Positions 54,998-64,000 of a stretch of DNA of 64,000 bases are shown piece after piece. The notes below the pieces were generated by a model that worked only from the letters and a program-made list of their open reading frames with translations, was not told the DNA's origin and did not search any database. The stretch spans positions 126,043,290 through 126,107,289 of the forward strand of contig CM075649.1 in NCBI GenBank assembly GCA_037953625.1, given 5' to 3'. The DNA comes from Crotalaria pallida. Taxonomy: Eukaryota; Streptophyta; Magnoliopsida; Fabales; Fabaceae. Every line of letters starts with the position of its first letter. Positions within the stretch are counted from its first letter, which is position 1. The position numbers and the translations under genes were made by a program.

Positions 54998-55515
54998 TCA
55001 TTAGCTTGTGGCTCCACTCTTTGATCATCTTATTATTACTTGCTATTTGGATTATTTTTTAGTATTTGCTGTCTTAACTCCTAGTTTTTAAATTCTTTGC
55101 ACCTGATTCTGGATTTGGTTTTTCTTTTCTCTGTTATGCTTGGATATTTCGGTTTGACTTATCATGACAATTGCACTTTTACTGGTTTGCTATTTTTTTG
55201 TCATGTGATGTCATTATGTCTATATTGGGCATCTCACCTTTTTGATGATGTCAAAAGGGGGAGAATTACCTCTTTGTCTTGAGAAAAGACTTGAGCAAAA
55301 CAAGTTAACAGGAACAGGTTGAAGAGGTTCATGATTATTCATGAATTCAGGGGGAATTATGAGCTAGAGTTATGATTTCAGTGAATTTTGTGCTCCTTGT
55401 GTGGAGTTGTGCTCTTACATGTTAAAGAGCTGAATATTTGCTGAATTTTTTTTATATATATCATGTACTAACCTTTGTTTTGCAGGTAGTGTTTGTCATC
55501 ATCAAAAAGGGGGAG
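54998..55515 (+). other. Sire-1 3' untranslated region with two polypurine tracts
   Basis: T-rich non-coding DNA holding CAAAAGGGGGAGAA at 55252-55265 and CAAAAAGGGGGAG at 55503-55515. The second abuts LTR 2 and is the likely primer; both occur after a GATGATGTC/CATCATC context that hints at duplication. Confidence 0.75.
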
Positions 55516-57017
55516 TTTTGAAACTCATGGTTCCCTTTATGATGTTTTGATGATGACACAACACAACTTAATATATGTTTTGAACAGGTTCAGGTACTAT
55601 GAAGAATGCGAAGATGGTTTGCCTGGTTGAAGACCTAGTCTTTTAGGCTTAGAAATCTTTGTAAGGATTATAACCTTATGATGATGACAAATTTTTCTGT
55701 TCTTGAAAAACCTAGAAGAAGTATTTTTAAAACCTCTGCTCCAGGAAAATCTTTTTGAAAATCTTTTGCGAAAACCTTTGGTTACAATTTTTCTGAAAAA
55801 CTGTTTTTTATGTGGAGTAATCGATTACCCCTTCTGGAATAATCGATTACTTGATGCAACTTGTAACCAGAGAGTAAGTAATGGATTAATTAGATTCGTG
55901 TAATGGATTACTTCCTTGAACTGGTCATTTAAGTGATAGTAATCGATTACTTGAAGCTACTAATCGATTACCTCTTAATTCTGCAACTTTTATGAAAAAC
56001 CTGAGACCAAGTAATCGATTAATCTGACCAAAGTAATCGATTACTCTTTTCAAAATTTTGAAAAACGTGCTAAAATCAATCTGATTCCCAGAATGATTTA
56101 TTTCCTTTTCTGGATGATCACGATTCTGATTTGCAGCAGCTTCTTCTACCTTTTTAAAAATACACCATAACACACATCACTTGTTCTTCTTCTTCTCCTT
56201 CTCCTTCTATCTTATTTGAAAAATCCTTAGAGAAGAAAATCATCGTCATCATCATATTGGTTTGATATTGAGTTTGCTTAAGGTTATCATTTGTCATAGG
56301 ACTCTATTGTAGTATCTGCTCTATCTAGAGAGCTTTATTGTTAGTTGCACACATTTCTTCGTGCAAATCCTTTTGATTGCAAGGGGTGTGACAACCTTAG
56401 ATATTAAGGAGTGTTTTCCCTTAGGATTGAACGTGTGTCGCGTTCATAGGGTGAGTTAACCCTTGTTGTATTGGGTAGCGCTATACGAACGGTGGGATTC
56501 CTAGTAGTTAGACTATTTTGTTCGAGGTCCCTGGCGAACGGTGGGATTCCTAGTAGCTAGCGGGGCACTCTGGATGTACTTGGGGACGCGTTGCGTCTTG
56601 GTTTAGTGAAAAGCTCAAGTGGGTCGCTTGAGGACTGGATGTAGGCGTTGTTTGCCGAACCAGGATAAAAATCCCCGGTGTAATTTTCTCTATCCCTTCC
56701 GCATGTTTATTTTATGTTGATTATATTTTTCGCGGATAAAAACTATTTTCATGTTTTTAATCTATTAGCGTGAGTATTGCGTTTTAGTGGTTTATCTCTT
56801 CAATCTCGCGAGTAATAAGTTTTATCTATTAATAATAAATATTGTATTTTGATTCTCTTAAAATCGATTTTCATTCGTTGTATAAGTCTTCCGCTCGTTT
56901 AATCTCTGTTATTCTTTCAAAGAACATTTATTGCGATTGAATTTCAAAGTTTTTATAAACACCCAATTCACCCCCCTCTTGGGTGACTTTAGCCAATACC
57001 AACAATTATTCCAACAA
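55516..57017 (+). repeat. Sire-1 LTR 2
   Basis: 1502 bases aligned to LTR 1 along its length, with first bases TTTTGAAACTC (TGTTGAAACTC in LTR 1) and end TTCCAACA. It has the 51 bases missing from LTR 1 (55971-56021), lacks about 25 bases of LTR 1 (compare 55655 with 49135) and has a much shorter TTC run. Confidence 0.9.
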
Positions 57018-57600
57018 TTGGTATCAGAGCTTCGTGCTCTGGTAACAAGCTTAATCGCTTGAGTTAAAGATCCTTTGTGGTTTGGCTTATTGGGATATTT
57101 ATTTTTTTTATTTTAAAATGGAGGGTTGTTCATTCAATGATGTACCAATTTTCAATGGAGAAAATTATGCGTATTGGAGTGCTAGAATGAAGTTTTAGCT
57201 GCAGTCAATTAATTATCGTTTATGGCTTATTGTGCAAAATGGTTTTGATTTAAACCCAAAAAATGTTTTAAACGAATTTGACAAAAAAAGTTTTGCCTTG
57301 AATATTCGAGCTATGCAGATTTTAAGAAATGTCTTAAACAATGATGCATATGCTATGATCAAGGATTGTGTTAATGCTAAATGTATTTGGGATACTTTAC
57401 ACACATGCTATGCTACTAATGATCTTTTAGAAAGTGTAAGTGTTCACAGGTACAACCTGGAAACTCAGTTAGAGACAAGTTCAAAGGATGAATTGACCAT
57501 CTCCCATGATGAAGTTTTGAATGATGACACAAATAGCATGAGGAGCAATTCGTCAGATGATGATGATGAGTTAGAAAGTTTATTTGAAGCATTCTTGGAA
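57018..57600 (+). pseudogene. gag: Second, truncated Sire-1 internal region with gag start
   Basis: After LTR 2 the primer site (57020-57031) and gag leader repeat. The gag begins at 57118 with M-E-G-C-S-F-N-D-V-P and has a TAG at 57196-57198 in place of the Tyr codon of the first copy. It lacks the five-base insertion of the first copy, so its acidic tract reads through to E-A-F-L-E-S. It ends at 57600 where sequence switches, through the shared word ATCTC, to the 28-bp Sire-2 flank. Confidence 0.88.
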
Positions 57601-57627
57601 TCTCTCCCCCTGTATCAAAATATCAGA
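57600..57627. repeat. 28-bp direct repeat flanking Sire-1, right copy
   Basis: Identical to 48958-48985. Here it is followed by ATATCTCTACCCC, the presumed original Sire-2 continuation, instead of an LTR. Confidence 0.9.
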
Positions 57628-57696
57628 ATATCTCTACCCCTTTTGTAATCATCAAAAAGAATATGCTATCTCCCCCTGAAACACTGAGAAGACGCA

Positions 57697-58450
57697 TCAA
57701 TAATAACAAGAGAGATAAAAATGACATACTAAAAATAGGTGAGAGGCAGAAGTTAAACCAATTTCTCTACGAATGAAAATGAAATTTTCTTTTGGAAGCG
57801 GTTTCGTAAAGATATCAGCCAACTGCCGCGAAGTATCAACATACTCAATAATACAATCACCCTTTTGAATATGATCATGTATAAAATGGTGACGAATCTC
57901 AATATGCTTAGTATGAGAATGTTGCACAGGGTTTTTGGTAATACTAATAGCACTGGTATTATCACATTTTATAGGAATGTGATCTAGACTTACACCGAAG
58001 TCTAGGAGTTGTTGTTTCAACCATAGGATTTGTGCGCAATAGCTACCCGCGGCGACATATTCAGCCTCAGCTGTAGATAGGGCTACACTCGACTATTTCT
58101 TGCTAGCCCATGATACTAAAGAGTTGCCAAGAAGATGACAAGTGCTGCTAGTGCTTTTTCTATCTACTTTGCACCCAGCAAAGTCAGAATCAGAATACCC
58201 AACAAGATTACACGAAGAACCTTTGGGGTACCATAAACCCATGTCAGTTGTGCCAGACAGATATTTCATTATACGTTTGGCAGCAACCATGTGCTTTTCT
58301 TTTGGATTCGCTTGAAAATGAGCACATAAACAAACACTAAACATTATATCCGGCCTACTTGCCATTAAATAGAGAAGGGATCCGATTATACCTCGATATT
58401 TAGTGATTTCTACGGATTTACCTCCTTCATCTTTGTCCAGATATGCAAGA
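57697..58450 (-). pseudogene. pol: Sire-2 pol, RT end and RNase H
   Basis: After a frameshift near 58450 the frame reads Y-L-D-K-D-E-G-G-K-S, then L-M-A-S-R-P-D-I-M-F-S-V (end of RT), S-D-S-D-F-A-G-C (RNase H first Asp) and S-W-A-S-K-K. A TAG at 58095-58093 follows, where copia RNase H normally has Gln. The same frame continues with S-T-A-E-A-E-Y (second acidic residue), C-D-N-T-S-A-I (third) and the terminal I-F-T-K-P-L-P. A single CAG-to-TAG change is the only break in this part. Confidence 0.88.
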
Positions 58451-59921
58451 TGTGCTTATTGGTGTTGCTACTGCCTTGGCCTTATCCATGCCAAATCGTT
58501 TCAATAGTTCTTTGCAGTACTTCGTTTGGCTAATGAAAATCCCATCCTTTGCTTGTTTTATTTGCAATCCTAGGAAAAATTTCAGCTCTCCCATCATAGA
58601 CATCTCGAACTCTTCCTGCATCATACTTGAAAAATCCTTACAAAGGGTTTCATTAGTAGCACCGAAAATCAAATCATCTACATAAATTTGAACTAAAAGA
58701 ATGTCCTTTCCTTTCTTTTTGATAAAAAGCGTGTTATCAACCTTCCCTCTTTCAAAATTATTTTCTAATAAAAATTTGCTAAGATGGTCATACCACGCTC
58801 TAGGAGCTTGTTTGAGTCCGTACAAAGCCTTTTTCAATTTATAAACATAATCTGGGTGTTCATAATTTTCAAAGCCAGGAGGTTGACACACATAAACTTC
58901 TTCATTTATAAAACCATTCAGAAAGGCACTCTTTACGTCCATCTGATATAATTTAAAATCTAAAATGCATGCAAAAGCTAAAAGCAGTCTAATGGCTTCC
59001 AACCTAGCAACAGGGGCAAATGTTTCCTCATAATCTATCCCCTCTTCCTGGTTGTAACCTTGTGCAACTAACCTTGCTTTGTTTCGAACAATTAAACCAA
59101 CCTCATCGAGTATATTTTTATAAATCCACTTAGTTCCAATAATCGGATGAGACTCAGGCCTAGGAACAAGTTCCCAAACCTGATTCCTTTCGAACTGGTT
59201 TAATTCCTCTTGCATTGCCAAAAGCCAATGCTCATCAAGTGTAGCCTCAGAAATATTCTTTGGCTCCACTTGAGAAACAAATGCGAAGTAGTTAAATAGA
59301 TTGCTAATAGAATTGCGAGTACTTACACCTTTTGTAATGTCACCTATGATTTGATCAATGGGATGGTGCCTCGATGTTCTCCATTCCTTAGGCAAATCAG
59401 CGTTGAGCTCCATGGATTGTCCTTGATTTTTCTCCTCAACTGATTCAACTGATTTTTCATTGCATTCGGAATGTTCTTTTCCTTTAGCATTTGGATCCTC
59501 ATCCTCATTAATGAATAGATCTCCAAGGATACCTGAAATGTCATTAACATATACCTTTCCCAACTTTATGGGATCGGATTCATCAAATGATACATGAATA
59601 GATTCTTCAATAGTATTACGAGATTTATTGTAAATCCTATATACTTTGCTCGACACAGAATATCCAAGGAATATGCCCTCATCAGCTCTAGCCTCAAAAC
59701 TTCCTAGATTTTCTCTACCATTATTATGCACAAAACATTTACATCCAAAAACACGAAAATGGGAAATATTTGGTTTTCTCCCCTTGTACAGCTCATAGGG
59801 GGTTTTCTTTAAAATAGGCCGTATTAAAACACGGTTCATACCCTAGCAAGCTGTACTCACTGCATCGGCCCAAAAATATGCAGGCAAATTCATGTCATTA
59901 AGCATTGTTCTTGAAAGCTCT
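58427..59921 (-). pseudogene. pol: Sire-2 pol, integrase C-terminus and reverse transcriptase
   Basis: The main frame starts at 59839 with M-N-R-V-L-I-R-P-I-L-K-K-T-P-Y-E-L, a copia integrase C-terminal block. It passes through an acidic linker to RT motifs W-L-L-A-M-Q-E-E-L at about 205, K-A-R-L-V-A-Q-G at 254, Q-M-D-V-K-S-A-F-L-N-G at 299 and the catalytic Y-V-D-D at 386-389. It is open for 470 codons. An in-frame TAG just upstream (near 59848) separates it from the integrase core. The RT core motifs are all present. Confidence 0.9.
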
Positions 59922-59922
59922 T

Positions 59923-60840
59923 TTAAAGAACGATTTTTCCTCTCCACAACCCCCTTTTGCTCAGGAGTTCTTGGAGCTGAAAAATAATGCTTAATTCCAT
60001 GTTTTCGCAAAATTTTTCAAAAAGATGATTTTCAAATTCTCCACCATGATTAGTTTTAATGGATGCAATGCTCAAATGCAATTGGTTTTGAACAATCTTG
60101 GCTAGCTTTTTAAATTCATGAAATGCATCATTTTTATGAGTAATAAAAAGCGTCCATGTATACCTAGAATAGTCATCCACAATAACTAAACAATAATAGT
60201 TGCCACCAAAGCTTTTTGTTTGACAAGGTCCAAAAAGATCCATATGTAAAAGTTCCAAGGGCTTTTGAGTTGAAATCAGATTTTTAGAAGGAAAAGATGC
60301 CCTTGTGAGTTTTGATTTTGAACAAGGATCACATTTTTCAGATATAGAAAAATTTTGCTTTGGTAAACCAACTACTAAGCTTTTAGAAGAAATTTTATTT
60401 AAATGAGCCATGTGGATGTGACCTATTCTACGATGCCATAGCCACGATTCATCTTCTTTACTTAATAAACATTTCGCATCATTTGAGGGTATTGAGTTAA
60501 AATCAATAACATAAACATTGTTTATCCTGCGAGCAATAAGCTTAATAAAATTATCAACTTTACCCTCGATAATACATCTATCAGAATAAAAAATAACCTT
60601 ATTGCCCTTATCACACAACTGACTAATACTTAGCAGATTGTGTTTTATGCCCTCAACATGTAAAACATTTTCAATGCAAGGGTTAGGAGGTGTACCAATT
60701 TTACCGATTCCGAGAATCTTTCCTTGATTGTTATCTCCGAAAGTCACATGTCCTTGGTCCTTTGGAACGAGATGCAAGAATTTAGATTTATCTCCCGTCA
60801 TATGTTTTGAGCATCCGCTGTCCAAGTACCACCACGATTT
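59923..60840 (-). pseudogene. pol: Sire-2 pol, protease and integrase core
   Basis: The copia protease site L-D-S-G-C-S-K-H-M-T-G is at 60828-60796. The pre-integrase zinc region has W-H-R-R-I-G-H and C-D-P-C near 60440 and 60325. The integrase core shows the first Asp (H-M-D-L-F-G-P near 60245). The second acidic position reads K-T-N-H-G-G-E-F near 60055, so the usual Asp is Asn (GAT to AAT). A one-base shift near 60015 moves the rest (P-R-T-P-E-Q-K-G-V-V-E-R-K-N, including the catalytic Glu) into another frame. A stop just upstream of the protease (near 60845) separates it from gag. Confidence 0.88.
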
Positions 60841-60873
60841 TCTTTATTCCGGAGTAACCTACAAGCAAAGAAT

Positions 60874-62560
60874 TCAAGGTTTCTTTTTAGGTACCCATAT
60901 CTTTTTGGGCCCTTGAGTGTTAGTATAGCCATAGTTTAAATCATGCCACCTTTTAGTTTCATTGTTCGGTTTAACGAACTTCACTTTTCGGTGTATGCAT
61001 TCATGTGCACCATGGCCCTTTTTACCACAAATATGACAACTAATTAAAGGTTTCTTATGATTGCTAGCAGGGACAAAAATGGTACTTAATTTCTTTTGAT
61101 GCCTACCGGGTTGATATCCTAAACCCGCTCTATTAAAGAAACATTTTTGTCTCCCTAGCATTAAATTTAAAGTATTTCTTCCTTTCGTAAATTTTGCAAG
61201 GGTTTCTTTTAAATCTTCTACTTTTTTAACAAGGTCCTTGCAGAACTTACAAGAAGAAGAACTAGCTTTAAATTTAACTTCGTTACTCGAGGTGTTTGAA
61301 GAATTTTTCAAAGTCAAATTCAGCTCCTTATTTTGATTTTTCAGAAATTCATTTTCTTTAATAAGATTTTTATTCTTTTCTAAAAGAGAAGCTGAATTTT
61401 TCTTTTCTAAAGAGATCAATAAGGATAACCTCATCGACTCCTCGTGTAATTCTTCAAAAGCTTCTTGTAATTCATCATAAGAAAAGTTAAGTTCAGAAAT
61501 TAACTCATCTCCGTGTTCCATCAAGCATATGTTGGCAGTCTCCTCTTGTTTGTCTGAATCCTCATCCGAACTTCCTTCGTTGTCTAGCCACGCCAAATAC
61601 GCTTGCTTCCCTTTCTTTGAATTCGAGGTGCCTTTTTTTGAATTTTCTTTCCTTTTCAGCTGGTAGCAGTCCGCTCTAATGTGACCAGGCTTGCCACACT
61701 CATGACATGTAATGGATGACCCTCCACTCTTGTTGTTGTCCCTTCTATTGAAGTTTTTCTTCCTTCAGAAATTTCCCGAACTTTTTGACCAACAGACCCA
61801 TATGTTCATCATTTAACAGTTCTTTGTCCGAGTCACTTTCTGTTGCTGGTGCTTCAGCCTTGAAAGCCAAACTTTTGACCTTCTTGTTCTCTTCTTCGTG
61901 TTGAGCCAATCTTTTCAGTTCACTTTCATGCTCTTGTAACTTCTCGAAGAGAGTTGGCAGCGTCATAGTTGAAAGGTTTCTTGATTCAGCAATCGCCGTC
62001 ACTTTGGGTTGCCATTCTCTTCCCAAACACCTTAGAACTTTGTTGATGAGATCCTCATTGGTGAATTTCTTCCCCAATGTTGTTAGCTGATTTACAATCA
62101 TCGTGAAGCGTTTTTGAATCTCTTGAATCGATTCTCCATCTTTCATTCTGAATAATTCGTATTCACCAGTCAGAGTATTAATTCTCGACCTTTTCACCTC
62201 AGTTGTACCTTCATGCGTGACTTCTAGCGTATCCCACATTTGTTGAGCAATCTCACATGTCGATATCCTGAAAAACTCATCATAGCTCAAAGCAGATGTT
62301 ATAATATTTTTTGCTTTCAGGCCGTACTGGACTCTACGTTCCTCCTCCTCCGTCCACTCAGCCATAGGCTTTTCGACGGTGTTACCATTAACCACATAGG
62401 TAGGAACATAGGGACCATTTACGACAGCATCCCAAACTTTTAATCCAACTTCTTGAATGAAAATTTTCATACGGGCTTTCCAATACGCATACCCTACCCC
62501 ATCAAACATGGGAGGACGGTTAATGGAACTCCCTTCACCACCAAACAGAGAGTTTGAAGC
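60874..62560 (-). pseudogene. gag: Sire-2 gag
   Basis: The open part starts at 62509 but similarity begins earlier (N-R-P-P-M-F-D-G-V-G-Y-A-Y-W). The UBN2-type gag domain (I-N-T-L-T-G-E-Y-E near 62170, V-L-R-C-L-G near 62035) is followed by a Lys/Glu-rich coiled-coil candidate. Near 61755 the frame shifts. It then encodes a first knuckle C-H-E-C-G-K-P-G-H-I-R-A-D-C (61697-61656), a long Leu/Lys/Glu/Asn coiled-coil segment (61480-61300) and a second knuckle C-H-I-C-G-K-K-G-H-G-A-H-E-C (61044-61003). Two knuckles plus an extended coiled coil is the Sirevirus gag pattern. Confidence 0.88.
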
Positions 62561-62600
62561 TTGTGAGAACTACAATCGGTGGGTGAAATAACTAGGAGAC
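62561..62600 (-). other. Junction region right of Sire-2 gag, primer site not found
   Basis: Where TGGTATCAGAGC would be expected between LTR and gag, the minus strand reads TTATTTCACCCACCGATTGTAG. I see no tRNA complement. Either the site has been lost or the DNA to the right belongs to another element. Confidence 0.35.
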
Positions 62601-64000
62601 ACTAGGAGAACACCTAGAAGGGGGGTTGAATAGGTGTTAGAGAAACCTTGAAAGATTTTCGAAAGAAACGAATCAAAACAATTAAAACGAATGATTTTTA
62701 CAAAAACTTCAGCCCTTAATCAATTAAGTCTCCAACTAATCGATTAACACCTGAAAGTCTTCAAATGGTTAATCGATTAATACTTCAGTTAATCGATTAG
62801 TGCCTGAAAGTTTGCTTTTGGTTAATCGATTAACACCTCGAGTTAATCGATTAATCACTGTTAAAACTGAAAAATTACTTTTCAATCGAATACGAAAATC
62901 AATCAATTAACACGTATGATCAGAGATAAAGCGGAATTGATTAACACCAATATTATTATTGATTACCTAGGTTATGAAAATGATTTTCTCCAAATCAATT
63001 TGCACAATTAAAATTCAATTCAATCACTTATGAAAAATCAATCTTTTCTAGGTTTTCAACCAAGAACAATATTGAAATGACAAGAATGTAAAAGATAAGG
63101 GAATAGAGATAATGCACAGAGATTTATCCTAGTTCACTCTCATCAACTTGAGATCTACATCCAATTCCCTCTGCAACTAAGAGAGATTCTTCACTATGAG
63201 GAATTAGAGTTCTCAAATTACAAGCAAATGCCTCTCAAGACTCCCTTCTTGATAGCCTCCAAGAGATACCACACTCTTGTCTTGCAACCCTATTGAATCT
63301 AATCTAACCTCTTCCCTTGCTTGTTGATATCCCCACAACAAGTCTTCCAAATTGCTTGATGATGCCTCACACCAAGACTTCCAATTGCTTGTTAACACAA
63401 CAAGACTTCCAAGACTTCTTTTGCTTGATGAACAACCACCAAGGCTTCCTTGTGTTGTAGAATGTTTGCCTCCTTGCAATGATTACAACTCAAATGAAAA
63501 CAATAACAATCCTATGAATATCTTTCAATAGCTATGAAAATATCAACATGAGAGATTCAAAGATTCTTGATCAAAGAATGTAAAAGTTAAAAGCTTTGAT
63601 CTATGAAAGTGAGAGGAAATAGTGTGGCTTTGATCTATGTAAAATTGATATGAAAATGATGTTAGTTCAATCTTGTGATTCACAAAGGTTAGGAAAAGGT
63701 TTATATAGAATACCCAAAAGTTAGGAAACTTAAAAACTGATTTTGAGAAGTTAAAAAAGTATTTTAAAAACCAGTTTTGCAGGTGTTAATCGATTAACAC
63801 ATGGCTTAATCGATTAACCACTGTAACATGTGTGTTAATCGATTAACCACTGTAACATGTGTGTTAATCGATTAACCTAACCCATTAATCGATTAGCCAC
63901 TGCTAAATTCAATTAAAAACTTGTTTTCTCAAAACTAAACCTTTCCTTTCAAACCTTTAAGCCACCTATTGATTTTAGGTTAAGTGAATACTCAAAATAA
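62600..64000 (-). repeat. LTR-like sequence of another copia subfamily (runs off the window)
   Basis: Minus-strand end ...AACCCCCCTTCTAGGTG matches the usual copia LTR 3' motif. Two clusters of GTTAATCGATTAAC (62733-62860 and 63786-63892) give it a palindrome family related to, but distinct from, that in 47207-48957. A simple CT/CA-rich transcribed-like block lies at 63120-63480. It does not align by eye with the Sire-2 3' LTR. Confidence 0.5.

Larger units (their letters stand above)
48986..57600 (+). mobile_element. Sire-1: pol-less Sirevirus (LTR-internal-LTR-partial internal)
   Basis: LTR 48986-50487, internal region 50488-55515 with gag and an env-position ORF but no pol, LTR 55516-57017, then a second primer site and gag start ending at 57600. 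LTR termini TGTTGAAA...TTTCAACA form an eight-base inverted repeat. The second LTR is followed by more internal sequence rather than by a TSD, so this was a tandem element that lost its third LTR. The element is non-autonomous. Confidence 0.9.
47207..62560 (-). mobile_element. Sire-2: minus-strand Sirevirus-type Ty1/copia element, interrupted by Sire-1
   Basis: In minus-strand order: gag (from 62560), protease, integrase, RT, RNase H (ends 57697), polypurine tracts, [Sire-1 at 48986 to 57600], 3' LTR to 47207. The domain order integrase-before-RT is that of Ty1/copia. The coiled-coil-rich gag and AATCGATT-rich LTR fit Sireviruses. No env-like ORF follows pol. The expected primer site and an LTR copy matching 47207-48957 are not found right of the gag, so the right end is chimeric or disrupted. 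Confidence 0.82.

Overview
The window looks like a repeat-dominated, probably pericentromeric or otherwise heterochromatic stretch of a eudicot plant genome. The Sirevirus, chromovirus and Athila family mix, and the dense TAATCGATTA-type decamers in the copia LTRs, suggest a legume; I cannot name the genus. I find no intact host gene, no tRNA or rRNA gene, and nothing prokaryotic. Almost every base that can be assigned belongs to a transposable element. Several boundaries are fixed to the base by target-site duplications (TSDs).

Left part (1-20274). A non-autonomous Ty3/gypsy element on the minus strand (element A, 5' LTR 3590-5974, PPT 17-33, start of 3' LTR 1-16) carries two hAT elements with 8-bp TSDs: 1990-3556 and 4350-5313. 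Next is a 3.56-kb solo LTR (6425-9981, TSD AAATT) of the chromovirus family called B here, inserted in unassigned DNA. A tRNA-derived SINE lies at 11671-11801 with a perfect 16-bp TSD. Two adjacent hairpin-rich tandem arrays (12479-13441, about 225-bp period; 13530-14240, about 127-bp period) abut an Athila-lineage remnant (14750 to about 19703) whose gag-protease frame is broken mostly by Gln-to-stop changes. A duplicated exon-like gene fragment follows (19790-20274).

Right part (20275-64000) is one nest. A family C LTR (20275-20857) is interrupted by a family B Tekay-type chromovirus on the minus strand (3' LTR 20858-24325, gag-pol remnants 24367-28560 and 45690-45842, PBS 46085-46096, 5' LTR from 46102). 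Inside the gag of B sits element D (28566-45684, TSD CTCTT), a large non-coding retrotransposon derivative with 5.8-kb LTRs around a 1.3-kb internal region. The 3' LTR of D contains a solo LTR of family C (36929-41072, TSD GAAAC). The 5' LTR of B is interrupted at 47206 by a minus-strand Sirevirus-type copia element (Sire-2: 3' LTR 47207 to about 48957, gag-pol remnant 57697-62560). Sire-2 is itself interrupted by a plus-strand pol-less Sirevirus (Sire-1: LTRs 48986-50487 and 55516-57017, gag, an env-position ORF, then a second truncated gag). The right edge (about 62590-64000) looks like the LTR of another copia subfamily.

Points of most interest: conserved sense-strand ORFs inside LTRs (7149-7622 in family B, 44843-45277 in D); different families carrying their own arrays of short CpG-centred palindromes (AATCGATT, ACTCGAGT, AACCGGTT, CCACGCCTAGGCGTGG); a deletion in one Sire-1 LTR that falls exactly between two palindrome copies; and a chimeric Sire-1 right end that implies an illegitimate exchange with an empty-site allele.
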